Part shown: positions 43,828 through 53,102 of the stretch, piece by piece
Layout: the number at the start of each line of letters is the position of its first letter
Numbering within the stretch: the stretch's first letter is position 1
Origin: Chryseobacterium fluminis
GTDB taxonomy: Bacteria; Bacteroidota; Bacteroidia; Flavobacteriales; Weeksellaceae
DNA: 64,000 bases
Direction: 5' to 3'
NCBI RefSeq assembly: GCF_026314945.1
Contig: NZ_CP111121.1
Span: forward strand, 1,116,001 to 1,180,000
Program-made: the position numbers and the translations under genes
The notes under the pieces: generated by a model
Told to the model about the DNA's origin: nothing
The model's database searches: none
The model's input: the letters and a program-made list of their open reading frames with translations, nothing else

Positions 43828-44547
43828 ATGAAAGAAAAAAGAGATAAACTTATTGAATCTCTCAGATTATGGCTTGAAAAAAATGATTTGACATCTGAAA
43901 CGCACTTTTTCACAATTGAAGAATGGCAGGAACGCGAGGAAGAGTATCACACTGAAAGCGAGTTTGTTATTACTACAGAAGGTGGTCTATATAATATTCT
44001 AAATTTTGGAGACGAAAAACAATACCTAGAATTTGAAGATTTAGTATTGTCTTTTGGTTTTTTCTATGAACTCGGAAATGCCTGGAATATTGGATTTTAT
44101 TATGAAGAGAATTTGGAAAACGTACCTTTAGAAGAACCATTCAAATCATATGCGCATAAGTTAAGAGATAGAAGATGGCAAAATAAAAGAGATCTGGTCA
44201 AATCAAGAGCAGGATATCGTTGCCAGGATTGCGGTTCAACTAAAAGCCTGGAAGTTCACCATTGTTATTACCAATACGGAAAAGAACCTTGGGAATATCC
44301 TTTGGACACATTACGCTGTCTTTGTAGAGACTGTCATGAAAAAAGAGGGAGACTTGAAATCGTTTTAAGAGCGAAATTTGCAGATTTAAGATTTGATGAG
44401 CTGGAGGTTTTTAAAAAATTAATCTCACATTCAATACTAGCTTATAATCGAAAAGCATTTTTTGAATTTCTAAATTCTCTCGGTAATGTGAATGGAGATA
44501 TGGATAAAAAATATGACGAGATGAAAACAATTAAAAGGTTTAGTTAG
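43828..44547 (+). CDS. HNH endonuclease
   Basis: A 239-residue protein. The C-terminal half contains a classic HNH nuclease: 'RAGYRCQDCGSTKSLEVHH', then 'LDTLRCLCRDCHEKRG', with two CxxC zinc knuckles and the catalytic histidine pair. The N-terminal part (about residues 1-100) is acidic and unassigned, possibly a target-recognition domain. It has its own 102-bp upstream gap and a terminator after it, so it may be a single-gene restriction or defence unit. Confidence 0.82.
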   Translation: MKEKRDKLIESLRLWLEKNDLTSETHFFTIEEWQEREEEYHTESEFVITTEGGLYNILNFGDEKQYLEFEDLVLSFGFFYELGNAWNIGFYYEENLENVPLEEPFKSYAHKLRDRRWQNKRDLVKSRAGYRCQDCGSTKSLEVHHCYYQYGKEPWEYPLDTLRCLCRDCHEKRGRLEIVLRAKFADLRFDELEVFKKLISHSILAYNRKAFFEFLNSLGNVNGDMDKKYDEMKTIKRFS

Positions 44548-44607
44548 AAAATTCAGTAAATACACTGATATTATTGTGGATTAAACCATTTTATTTTGTT
44601 GATATGT

Positions 44608-44635
44608 AAAACCGTAATTAAATATTATCGGTTTT
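44608..44635 (+). terminator. Terminator after the HNH gene
   Basis: AAAACCG (44608-44614) pairs with CGGTTTT (44629-44635), and the T run continues. The stem is weak but well placed for an intrinsic terminator. Confidence 0.5.
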
Positions 44636-44692
44636 TCTTAATCTAAGACCAAATATAAATAATTTACCAAACCTTTATAAATTAAAAAAACA

Positions 44693-45454
44693 ATGGCTGA
44701 TAAATACTATTATTTCGATACACAGGGAAACGATGACGAAGCTTATGAAAGAGCTTTGAATTTTGCTTCAAATCTCGTAAAGGAAAGTAAGGAACTAAAT
44801 AAAATCATTTTTTTGGTGGCTTCTAAAAACACTACAGGTTGGCTCGAAAGATTATTTGGTTCACAAACAGTGAAAAAAATGTTTAGTGGTGCATCCTTTT
44901 TAGGAACTAACCTTAAAATAGAAACAGTCAGAACTTATAAAGGCAGTTATAACAATCCATCAGATGTCATTATTTGCTGCGGTCTGAATTCTGATGAAAT
45001 TTTTAAAGTACAAGATTACAGACAGATTGACGCAATAATCGCAATACCTTGGATAAAAGAGAATACAGAAAGCTGGATTAATACCACGAACGCAAAAAAG
45101 ATAAACAAAGATCTAAGCATCGATGAAGCTGAAAATGTGGCAGCATATCCAGAACCGTCTGCAATTGTAAAGAATGCTTTCAAAGAACTCACTGCAGTTA
45201 TTAATACTTCTACAGGTATAAACCACCCTTCGGATAATTCGAGAGCGAAAACCTATGTAAAAGCTTTGCATAAATACGAGCCAGAGTTAAACTCAGACAT
45301 CATATGTTCATACTTAATAAATAAATTAGGTTGGAAGGTAAGACACGCTGACGATATAAGAAAATTGATTGATACGCTAAACAGCGGCAAGTTTTTTAAA
45401 GGTGGTGAGAAAACCGGCCTACAACTTCATTACAAAAGATGGAAGAATAGCTAA
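44693..45454 (+). CDS. Hypothetical protein, first of a coupled pair
   Basis: A 253-residue protein with alternating strands and helices in the first 140 residues ('KIIFLVASKNTTGW', 'DVIICCGLNSDEIF', 'IDAIIAIPWI'), which suggests a Rossmann-like fold. The C-terminal 90 residues are helical and basic. No motif names a family. It ends 1 bp before the next ATG, so the two genes are almost certainly translated together and may form a complex. Confidence 0.6.
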   Translation: MADKYYYFDTQGNDDEAYERALNFASNLVKESKELNKIIFLVASKNTTGWLERLFGSQTVKKMFSGASFLGTNLKIETVRTYKGSYNNPSDVIICCGLNSDEIFKVQDYRQIDAIIAIPWIKENTESWINTTNAKKINKDLSIDEAENVAAYPEPSAIVKNAFKELTAVINTSTGINHPSDNSRAKTYVKALHKYEPELNSDIICSYLINKLGWKVRHADDIRKLIDTLNSGKFFKGGEKTGLQLHYKRWKNS

Positions 45455-45455
45455 T

Positions 45456-46418
45456 ATGAGATCTCAATTACACCAGTTGGAATTGGTCTACCCTCCTATT
45501 TCTAACCAAGAAGCTGAATGGATAAAGGATATTACTGAAGTCCAAGAACAAATATCACAGAGCAACCTGTACTTTATAGGGCAAAAGCCAGAAACCTTTT
45601 TTATATTTCCACCAGATGAAGAAATTGATCAAAATATTAATCAGGATGGTAAATTAGTTTTTCAGATTATATGTGGTGCCAGAACATCATTTTGTACTTT
45701 GGATATTAATGCAATGTATGATTTCTACCGAGTTCCAAGCGACGTTAATCTCAAATTTGAGATGGGAGATAAAAATATAAGAATTTGGCGGCTGGATGAT
45801 GATAAGCAGGATATTTTTGACTGGTTTACTACTGAAAAGTTAATCTTTGACAGAAGCCGAGGAAAACCGTTTATTTTGGGATTTGATGATTTCGAAGATT
45901 TCTTCACTTACAATTTGCACTATGTAGGAATATCAAAAAGTCAAACAAGCTTCGAAAGATTAATTGTTCAACCTCACGATAAAAGACTGAGAATACTTTC
46001 TAATGAGCATCCTTTAAATCAGGGTTCAAGATTAACTGATGAAATGATTCTATTTTTCTTTAGAATAAAATCGCAAGAAATCAAGCAATATTTAATTGAC
46101 AGTGACTTTGATCAAATAGGAAAAAATGAATTGGAAGACCGTATAAAAATAATCGCAGACGCCGAAAAAGCATACGTATCCGTAATTGACACAAAGTATA
46201 ATGAGGTTAAATTTAAAGATTATCCAACTTCAACTGATGGCCTGTCCACTTCTACAGTAAATCGTATAGCATATTTAATTGATGAAAATATTACGTTTTT
46301 AACAGATTCTGTTTCATTAATAAGTAAAAGAGACAAAATATTTGGAACCAATTTGTATGCTGATTTTATTGCAATTGATTTTGATGATAAAACAGTTGAA
46401 TTATTTAAAGCTGAATAA
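45456..46418 (+). CDS. Hypothetical protein, second of a coupled pair
   Basis: The ATG at 45456, 1 bp after the upstream stop, gives a 320-residue acidic protein; the frame is open further upstream but overlaps the first gene. Sequence is mixed strand and helix with no signal peptide or membrane segment. Stretches such as 'LSTSTVNRIAYLIDE' and 'LFDRSRGKPFILGFDDFEDF'-like acidic runs give no family. As a translationally coupled partner it probably acts with the 44693 product. Function unknown. Confidence 0.6.
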   Translation: MRSQLHQLELVYPPISNQEAEWIKDITEVQEQISQSNLYFIGQKPETFFIFPPDEEIDQNINQDGKLVFQIICGARTSFCTLDINAMYDFYRVPSDVNLKFEMGDKNIRIWRLDDDKQDIFDWFTTEKLIFDRSRGKPFILGFDDFEDFFTYNLHYVGISKSQTSFERLIVQPHDKRLRILSNEHPLNQGSRLTDEMILFFFRIKSQEIKQYLIDSDFDQIGKNELEDRIKIIADAEKAYVSVIDTKYNEVKFKDYPTSTDGLSTSTVNRIAYLIDENITFLTDSVSLISKRDKIFGTNLYADFIAIDFDDKTVELFKAE

Positions 46419-46465
46419 AAAAATATGACGGTTGAATTCCATTTGATAAAATAATAAAACAAACT

Positions 46466-47148
46466 ATGAGAAACTTATCACAGCAAGAAAAAGAATTTGC
46501 AAAAAAATTGTTACGATTAGCCAGTAAAACAAATGATGTTCTAATAGGTAATGTTGTTTATAATGAATTGACTAACGTTGATATATATTTGGATTATGAA
46601 AACGAGCATATAGAATATCGTTTTGATGCAGAGCTTTACAAAACTGGTCAAGGCGATTTTTTACTTTTGCTCGCAATTTTTCGTGGAAAATTATAAACTA
46701 TTTCAATCTTCTACAATATTTGGAAAAGAATGGAATGTTATTTCTATATCAAGAAAGTCAAGACGAGAAGAACTCGCGTTATGGTGGGCTTATTGCTAGA
46801 AATCAATTTATTCCATCAGAGATTCACGACAGAGACGCTGTACAGCTGATTTTAGAATTTTCAAAAAAAACAATTATTATAAATCAAGCATTCAGAGATT
46901 ATGTTGAAAATGATTTTAAAACTAATGAAGATGTTAAACACTATCAGAATATGGAATTAGCTGAGGAAAATGTCGAATTGGCAAAAGAAAATCTTGAGAT
47001 AGCAGTAAAATCCAATGATGCTGCACAAAAATCCATTGAGATCGCTCAAAAATCATTGAGAACAGCGAAAATAACAATTTTTATTACAGTTATCATTTTT
47101 GTTTTGGGATCATTGTTAAATTTTTACATTGCATCAATGAATAAATGA
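46466..47148 (+). pseudogene. Frameshifted coiled-coil membrane protein gene
   Basis: The first frame (46466-46696) encodes 76 residues and ends abruptly. A frame shifted by -1 continues as 'IINYFNLLQYLEKNGMLFLY' across the stop and then to 47148, giving about 226 residues if joined. The second part has a repetitive coiled coil ('ENVELAKENLEIAVKS') and a C-terminal transmembrane helix (about the last 25 residues). The shift falls near a TTTTT run and an AAAA run. It could be a real mutation, a sequencing error, or two separate genes with the second starting at 46720. Confidence 0.5.
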
Positions 47149-47262
47149 TAGATAGTAAGTTGATTAATAATTTTTTTATTCGTAAATTGCTTATAATAAA
47201 AAATAACAAAAGAATATTGATTATATTTAATCATTATTGCTAAGTTTTTTAAGTTAAAAAAT

Positions 47263-47481
47263 ATGAGAAGAGGAAGTAAAATAAGATATATAAGCAAAGA
47301 TATGGTAGCAAAAAAATCGAGAAGCGCCTTCAGAGAAGGAGCTTTAAGAGCTATGCATACTAATGGATATGTTGTAATTGCACACGAAGGATGGGTAGTT
47401 AGAAAGCATTCTAATGGGAACATCGAAAGATTAGAAAAGATAAGCGAAGAACCTCAGCAATTAAAAGTTATACGTGATTAA
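47263..47481 (+). CDS. Small basic protein, probable antitoxin
   Basis: A 72-residue basic protein ('MRRGSKIRYISKDMVAKKSR' start) that ends immediately before the ATG of a zeta-like kinase (0 bp gap). Tight coupling to a toxin-like gene suggests an antitoxin, but it does not resemble the helical epsilon antitoxin that I know. The middle contains 'GYVVIAHEGWVVRKHSNG', strand-like. The antitoxin role is inferred from position. Confidence 0.6.
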   Translation: MRRGSKIRYISKDMVAKKSRSAFREGALRAMHTNGYVVIAHEGWVVRKHSNGNIERLEKISEEPQQLKVIRD

Positions 47482-48282
47482 ATGAACAAGAGAATGAGAG
47501 TTTTCGCCGGACCTAACGGCTCAGGTAAAAGTAGTATCATTCAGAAAATACTTGACACTGACACGCAGAAAGGCGTGAAACTTGATTTTGGCATTTATAT
47601 CAATGCCGATGAAATTGCAAAAGATCTTCTAAAAAAAGGATGCCTATTTTCAAAATATAAAATCACCTTCAATGAAGATGAATTTTTTGAAATCGTAGAA
47701 GCTTCGGGCTTAATAAAAACTGATTTAACCTTAGATGATTTCAAAGCCTGCATACAAATAACTGATGATCGATTAACTCTTCCAAAGGAATTTATAGATA
47801 ACCAGGAAAAAAGAGTGCACGAGCGGGTAGAACAAATTGTCGCAGATTATTTAAGAAAAAAATTGCTTTCCGAAGATAAAAAATTCTCGTTTGAAACGGT
47901 TTTTTCGCATAGCGGAAAGGTCGATATTATAAAGCAGGCAACAGCTAAAGGTTATAAGGTATATCTCTATTTTGTATCAACAGAACACCCTACTATTAAT
48001 GTATATCGTATTAAACAGGTGAGAGTAAAACAAAATGGACATGATGTACCTGAAGAAAAAATTATTGAAAGATACTACCGTTCAATGAATTTATTGTATG
48101 AAGCAGCTCAGAATGTTTATCAAGCTTATTTTTTTGATAATTCAAAAGAAGGCGGAGATCACACAATGTTTGGACATTTCAAAGTAAATACAGATGGCGA
48201 AAAGATGTGGGATGAAAATGATGATGAAGTTTATCCTGAATGGTTTAAAAAATACTACTCCGCCAAAATAAAAAGCGATTAG
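47482..48282 (+). CDS. Zeta-toxin-like P-loop kinase
   Basis: A 266-residue P-loop protein. Walker A (GPNGSGKSS) is at about residues 10-18, followed by 'IYINADEIAKDL', 'FSFETVFSHSGKVDI' and a C-terminal 'VYLYFVSTEHPTINVYRIKQ'. This order is the zeta-toxin/UDP-N-acetylglucosamine kinase-like layout of type II toxins and their relatives. It is coupled to a small basic gene upstream. The gene ends before a strong terminator at 48292. Toxicity is inferred from family. Confidence 0.8.
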   Translation: MNKRMRVFAGPNGSGKSSIIQKILDTDTQKGVKLDFGIYINADEIAKDLLKKGCLFSKYKITFNEDEFFEIVEASGLIKTDLTLDDFKACIQITDDRLTLPKEFIDNQEKRVHERVEQIVADYLRKKLLSEDKKFSFETVFSHSGKVDIIKQATAKGYKVYLYFVSTEHPTINVYRIKQVRVKQNGHDVPEEKIIERYYRSMNLLYEAAQNVYQAYFFDNSKEGGDHTMFGHFKVNTDGEKMWDENDDEVYPEWFKKYYSAKIKSD

Positions 48283-48291
48283 TTGATATAA

Positions 48292-48319
48292 AAAATCCCA
48301 GTTTTTCAACTGGGATTTT
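48292..48319. terminator. Bidirectional terminator between the zeta gene and topB
   Basis: AAAATCCCAGTT and AACTGGGATTTT form a perfect 12-bp stem with a TTTC loop. It separates converging genes and marks the right end of the AT-rich island. Confidence 0.85.
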
Positions 48320-48337
48320 GTATATCTTCGATGTCCA

Positions 48338-50458
48338 TTAAAATTCAAAAGCCGTTTGGCAATCATCTTTTAAAATAAGATAAGCATCAAACTTTTTCCC
48401 GTTTTTACTCTTCATATTTTTGATGAGCGGAGTTTTTCCTGTTGTTATGAGGGAAGTGATATGGTTGATGCTGAGCTGTATGCCACATATCATTCTGAAT
48501 AAAATCCATTGACATTGCTCATCTGGGCATTTGACGATTTTATCTTTAATAATGAGATGATGCTGCTGGCATTTGGGGCATTTGAGCTCCGGGATGTTTT
48601 CTTGGGTAATGTTGAGCGATAATAGTTCTTGGGTAATTTCTGCTGTGTAGTTTTTAATATCAGTGATGAACTGTTTTGAATTGATTTCTTTTGTTTCAAT
48701 CTGATGGAGTGCCATCTCCCACTCTGCGGTCATCTGGACATTGGCTATTTTTTGGTCTTTGATAAGATCATAGACCCTTCGTCCTTTGTCGGTTGGGATC
48801 AATGTTTTGCTTTTTCTGGTAATGTAGTTTCTGGTAATTAAGGTTTCAATAATGGAGGCTCTAGTTGCGGGTGTACCGATACCAATGTTGGCTAAAGCTT
48901 TCTGCTGATCTCTGTCTTCGATTTGCCTGCCTGCGTTTTCCATAGCAGAAAGAAGGTCAGCTTCAGTGTAGAGTTTGGGAGGTCTGGTCAGTTTTTCATT
49001 TAGTTCTGTTGATGAGATTTTAAGCTCATCGCCTTTTTTGAATTCCGGAAGTTCAATGAGTTGGGGTTCTTGTGTTTCGTTATTGTTGCTATTATTATTG
49101 CTGTTATCATCTTGGTTTGGGCTCGCTTCATCAGACAATAGGCCTTTGATGGCTCGCCAGCCTTTATTTAGTATCTTGGAGCCTCTGATAATGAACTCAT
49201 AGTGATGGACTTTGATAATGATGTGGCTGACTTCTTTGGAGCAGTGCTCTGATAATGATTCAAACAGGCGATAAACGATCATATGGTAAATGGCTTTTTC
49301 ACTGGCAGTTAGAGCGGATGGAATTTTAGTGGTCGGTAAAAGTCCGTGGTGGTCTGTGACCTTGAGATCATTGACAATGCGTTTGTTGAAGTTGCCGAAC
49401 TTGAGTGTTGCTATCGCTGGTTTGAATGGGTCGGATTGATTCAGTATTCTTACGAGTTCAGGGATTTCCGGCCAAAGGTCTTCAGGAATATATTTGCTTC
49501 CGGTTCTCGGGTAGGTGATGAACTTCTTTTCATAAAGGCTTTGTGCGGTCTGTAATACTTCATCTGCTGATAATCCCAGCTTTCGGTTAGCTTCTTTCTG
49601 TAGTTCTGTCAGGTCAAACAGTAATGGAGACTGTTCTTTGATCGTGTTGATGGAGACCTCTTCTACCGTGGCTCTACCCTCCCGCTCTATGGCTTTTAAG
49701 ATCTGTTCTGCCTGTTTTTTGTCTTCCCATTGCTGGTTGGAAAGACTGGTAAAATTTAAATAGTCCTTTCGGTGCTGTAACTGGATCTGCCAGTATTTCT
49801 TTTGTTTAAAATCTTTGTTCTCTTGAAATTTTTTGCAGATCAATGCTAATGTAGGGGTCTGGACCCTGCCTAAGGAATAGACATCGTTGTTCGCTGCAAT
49901 ACTCAATGCCTGGGTAGCATTGATTCCGACCAGCCAGTCGGCTTCGCTTCTGGCTTTTGCAGTTTCATAAAGTCCATCGAAATCCGAACCGGGTCTAAGA
50001 TTTCTAAAGCCTTCCTGTATGGCTTTTTCGGTCAGTGAACTGATCCAGAGTCTTTCAAATGGTTTTTTGCATTTTAAATGATCATAGATATAGCGGAAGA
50101 TCAGCTCGCCTTCCCTTCCCGCGTCAGTCGCAACGATAATGCTCGTGCATTGACCTAAGACATTTTTAATGAGCTTGAGCTGTTTTAAGGCGGATGGGTC
50201 TGCTTGGTAGTTTTTTGATTGGCTCTGCTTTGTCTTTCTTGGAGTGAGGATAAAGGGATTGGGAAAGATAGGCAGAGAGGCTTTGTTAAAGCCTCTTATG
50301 CCATAATCTTCCGGCATTCCCAATGATACCAAATGACCTAACGCCCAGGTCACACAGTAGCCGTTTCCTTCAAAGTAGCCGTCTTTTCTGTTATTGGCAT
50401 TGAGAATCTGGGCAATTTCCCTGGCAACACTGGGTTTTTCTGCAATGATGGCTTTCAT
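48338..50458 (-). CDS. topB: DNA topoisomerase III (type IA)
   Basis: A 706-residue type IA topoisomerase. The N-terminal Toprim domain ('MKAIIAEKPSVAREIAQIL' and 'IVATDAGREGELIFRYIYDH') is followed by the catalytic tyrosine segment 'KKFITYPRTGSKYIPEDL' and a C-terminal zinc-binding stretch ('ELKCPKCQQHHLIIKDK', 'KCPDEQCQW'). TopB genes are standard backbone of Bacteroidota ICEs and may resolve transfer intermediates. It follows the DUF3945 gene by 75 bp on the minus strand. Some truncation of the zinc region cannot be excluded. Confidence 0.93.
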   Translation of the reverse strand: MKAIIAEKPSVAREIAQILNANNRKDGYFEGNGYCVTWALGHLVSLGMPEDYGIRGFNKASLPIFPNPFILTPRKTKQSQSKNYQADPSALKQLKLIKNVLGQCTSIIVATDAGREGELIFRYIYDHLKCKKPFERLWISSLTEKAIQEGFRNLRPGSDFDGLYETAKARSEADWLVGINATQALSIAANNDVYSLGRVQTPTLALICKKFQENKDFKQKKYWQIQLQHRKDYLNFTSLSNQQWEDKKQAEQILKAIEREGRATVEEVSINTIKEQSPLLFDLTELQKEANRKLGLSADEVLQTAQSLYEKKFITYPRTGSKYIPEDLWPEIPELVRILNQSDPFKPAIATLKFGNFNKRIVNDLKVTDHHGLLPTTKIPSALTASEKAIYHMIVYRLFESLSEHCSKEVSHIIIKVHHYEFIIRGSKILNKGWRAIKGLLSDEASPNQDDNSNNNSNNNETQEPQLIELPEFKKGDELKISSTELNEKLTRPPKLYTEADLLSAMENAGRQIEDRDQQKALANIGIGTPATRASIIETLITRNYITRKSKTLIPTDKGRRVYDLIKDQKIANVQMTAEWEMALHQIETKEINSKQFITDIKNYTAEITQELLSLNITQENIPELKCPKCQQHHLIIKDKIVKCPDEQCQWILFRMICGIQLSINHITSLITTGKTPLIKNMKSKNGKKFDAYLILKDDCQTAFEF

Positions 50459-50533
50459 AGGTTTGGATTTGATGGTTGTTATGGTTGATTTATTCTTGCT
50501 AGGTCGAAGATCCTTAATGGAATGGGGTCTCCA

Positions 50534-51997
50534 TTACATTTTTCTGCCTCTTGATCTGGCAGGTTTTTTCTGCTGCTCCTGTTGCTGCTTGTTGGCAGGC
50601 TCCTGCTGTTTGGATTGAAGCGGCTCTTTGATGTTTTTGGTCGATTCATTGGTTTTACCATCAGTATTGACCGCCTTCTGTGTTTTATGGGCTTCTGATG
50701 GCTGGGCTTTTTCCTTCAGCTTGTTGGGATTGGTAAAGGAAAAGTCGGTCTTGGCGGTCTCTTTGTTGAAAGTTATGTAGCCCTGATATTCTTTGCCTTT
50801 GCTGTCAACAAGACCACTAACATAGACCGTCTCACCTGCCTTGAATTTTTCATACTGCTTGTCATCCAGTTCTTTGTCCCTGAAAACTCTTGGGGGTTCG
50901 CTGTTTTTATTTTGATCTTGACTCTGGTTTTGTGAACTGTCTTCTTTTTGAGACTGGCTATGCTGAAGCTTTTGATTGTTGTCGAATATGAATTCAACAT
51001 AGCGCTTATCGGCATTGAACTGCACAGTAGCATCGAAGGTAGTGCCTTTGGTAGAGGTCATGCCTTCAAGATAGAGAGGCTTGCCTTCTAAAAGGGTTTG
51101 TTTCTGATGCTCGTCCAATTGGATTCCTTTGATCTCGTCTGGGATCTTCATATACTCTGCCCTGTAAGCCACCAGTTCATTGGTCAGGCGGTCACGGCTG
51201 ATGACTGAAGGAATGATCTCATCGGTCTTGGGATTGACCAGATCGACCACCCTTCCCATATTTCCGCTTTCTTTAAGGTTCTTTTTGTCTTCGTCAGTGA
51301 ATTCATGACCGAGGAACTTGAGGTTGTAGTTCGGCTCCTTCCGGATGCCGTGCAGGTTAACGGCAACTTCACCGTTGTCTGCGGTTTGGAGAGATAGCCT
51401 GACATCCATCTTGCTGACCGCTGTTCCCAGATTGATGGTGATGGGAATTAATGTGTTGGTTTTGAAGCCTCTGAGCAGAGGATCCATAGCATTTAGCTTT
51501 TCAAGCTTTTCCTGGTTAAGCCCGAATTTTTCCATCGTCTTCCAGTCTATCTGTTCAGGCTGGAAACGGTACTCCTGAGTTTCTGTGTTGTTTTCCATTG
51601 TATTCTGATTTTTTGATGGGTTTGTATTTTTTGGTAGGACTTCATATTCTTTCAATTTTTCCTTTTCTTCAAGCGATGCCTGATCGACATACTGCTGAAG
51701 GTCTTTGGCTGTGTTGACCGCATCGTATTCCGAGACCTTGAAAAAATTAAAATGCGAAGGGTTTTTAAGCTGCCGGTAGAAATTGGAAAAGAAGTTGGAG
51801 AAGAGATCACCGTGCTTGTCAACACGGATCAATTGACCACTTTCCTGCATTTCGTTTGGTGGGAACTTTTGAAGGTTTCCATCTTTGTCCACGCCCTTGA
51901 CCATTTCGATCTTATTGGTGTCCTTGCTCAAGACCAACAGTGTGTCTGACACTGGCTTGATCTCATCGGCTCCATTCTGTGCTGTTTCTTCCATCAC
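50534..51997 (-). CDS. DUF3945 family ICE protein
   Basis: A 487-residue protein with repeated DUF3945-like segments ('LDEHQKQTLLEGKPLYLEGM' and 'KELDDKQYEKFKAGETVYVSG'), each a helix followed by strands, and a long Gln/Lys/Pro-rich C-terminal tail. It is a typical companion of topB in Bacteroidota conjugative elements, of unknown biochemical role. It is transcribed with topB. A helix-turn-helix gene lies 95 bp upstream in the same direction. Confidence 0.85.
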   Translation of the reverse strand: MMEETAQNGADEIKPVSDTLLVLSKDTNKIEMVKGVDKDGNLQKFPPNEMQESGQLIRVDKHGDLFSNFFSNFYRQLKNPSHFNFFKVSEYDAVNTAKDLQQYVDQASLEEKEKLKEYEVLPKNTNPSKNQNTMENNTETQEYRFQPEQIDWKTMEKFGLNQEKLEKLNAMDPLLRGFKTNTLIPITINLGTAVSKMDVRLSLQTADNGEVAVNLHGIRKEPNYNLKFLGHEFTDEDKKNLKESGNMGRVVDLVNPKTDEIIPSVISRDRLTNELVAYRAEYMKIPDEIKGIQLDEHQKQTLLEGKPLYLEGMTSTKGTTFDATVQFNADKRYVEFIFDNNQKLQHSQSQKEDSSQNQSQDQNKNSEPPRVFRDKELDDKQYEKFKAGETVYVSGLVDSKGKEYQGYITFNKETAKTDFSFTNPNKLKEKAQPSEAHKTQKAVNTDGKTNESTKNIKEPLQSKQQEPANKQQQEQQKKPARSRGRKM

Positions 51998-52092
51998 AAT
52001 TGATTTTGATGAGACGAAAATAGATGTACTTGTGATGGATTGATATAAAATGTTATTGTAGGTAGGTCTTTGGCAGCTGATGTCTCAGTTCC

Positions 52093-52374
52093 TTATGAAC
52101 TTAGACATTCCCTGATGAGCTGATGGACATCGGACAGTTTGTAATACAGCTTGCCGCTTATGGTGTAGTAAGGAAGCTTTTTGTCCGTGCGGTAACGTTG
52201 TAAGGACCTTGAACTGATCTTTAGAAGTTGTAAGACATCCTGATTGTCTAACAGAACTTCGCCGTCGACCTCAATAAATCGGGATTGGTTTGATGTCGTT
52301 TGTTCTTTGAGGATGTCGAATCGTTCCATGATCTTCTCCATCCATGCAATAAATTCTGTTCTTTCGATATTCAT
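52093..52374 (-). CDS. Helix-turn-helix protein (excisionase/MerR-like)
   Basis: A 93-residue protein. The C-terminal part ('LLDNQDVLQLLKISSRSLQRYRTD...YYTISGKLYYKLSDV') is the winged helix-turn-helix of the excisionase/helix-turn-helix_17 type common in Bacteroidota mobile elements. It may regulate the topB/DUF3945 operon or excision. It lies at the left edge of a probable junction with the efflux region. Confidence 0.85.
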   Translation of the reverse strand: MNIERTEFIAWMEKIMERFDILKEQTTSNQSRFIEVDGEVLLDNQDVLQLLKISSRSLQRYRTDKKLPYYTISGKLYYKLSDVHQLIRECLSS

Positions 52375-52464
52375 AACGTGATTTTTTGATGTTAATAATG
52401 ATTTGAACAGTTGATCAACTTTTTATTGGGGTAAAGTTGAAAATTGCACATCACATAAAATCAC

Positions 52465-52487
52465 TACCTTTTCGTAGTACCGAAAAG
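52465..52487. repeat. Palindrome and left copy of a 12-bp direct repeat
   Basis: CTTTTCG (52468-52474), TAGTAC, CGAAAAG (52481-52487) is a perfect palindrome with 7-bp arms. The 12-mer TACCTTTTCGTA at 52465-52476 recurs at 53117-53128. The site lies upstream of the minus-strand HTH gene, so it may be its operator. Confidence 0.45.
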
Positions 52488-52519
52488 ATTTTTAAATTCA
52501 GTAATGAATTTTTTGGTTT

Positions 52520-53057
52520 AATATTCAATATCTACAATAAGATAGGATTAACCGAACAGCTTTTGGAAGTGCTGCTGAAAAATTTACAGAATGTGTGAAG
52601 ATAAAAATTCCAGAACTCAATGTTTTTTCTGAAATGAAGAGTCGTGTTGAAAATTTAATAAGCGATAAACGTAAAAAGTATGTTCAGCCTGATGTAATTT
52701 TTAAAGATGATAATAAAAGTGAAAGTGCATTAGCCATAATTGATGTTAAACAATATAAAAAACCGAATAGATCAAATTTTGAAGCAGCAATAAGGGATTA
52801 CTGTAAGGCTTTTGAAAATGCAAATATTTTTTTGGTAAACTATGTATGGTAGAATGTCCAGTAATATTAAGTCAGATTTTCCTCGAAAGAATTTTGCCAT
52901 AGGAAATGTATACCCGCAATCAAATGATCAACTGGAGTTTTTAAGATTGTTGCAGGAAAAATTGCCCAACTCATTACCTCCTGAATTTTTTCCTCTTGAA
53001 TGGTATGACTTTATTAGTCAAAGACTAATAAAACAACTGTTTAGTGTTTTAATATAA
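52520..53057 (+). pseudogene. Broken nuclease-like gene remnant
   Basis: Two overlapping short frames (52595-52852 with a GTG start, and 52842-53057) appear to be one decayed gene. In the first, 'QPDVIF' and 'AIIDVKQYKK' fit the spaced acidic/Lys residues of a PD-(D/E)xK nuclease fold. The second frame continues without its own clear start. The reading frame is also open upstream of 52595 without ATG. The remnant is bounded by a 12-bp direct repeat. It is likely non-functional. Confidence 0.5.
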
Positions 53058-53102
53058 AATTTATCCATAAGAAGCTTTACATACATTCAATGAAAATGAT
53101 TT

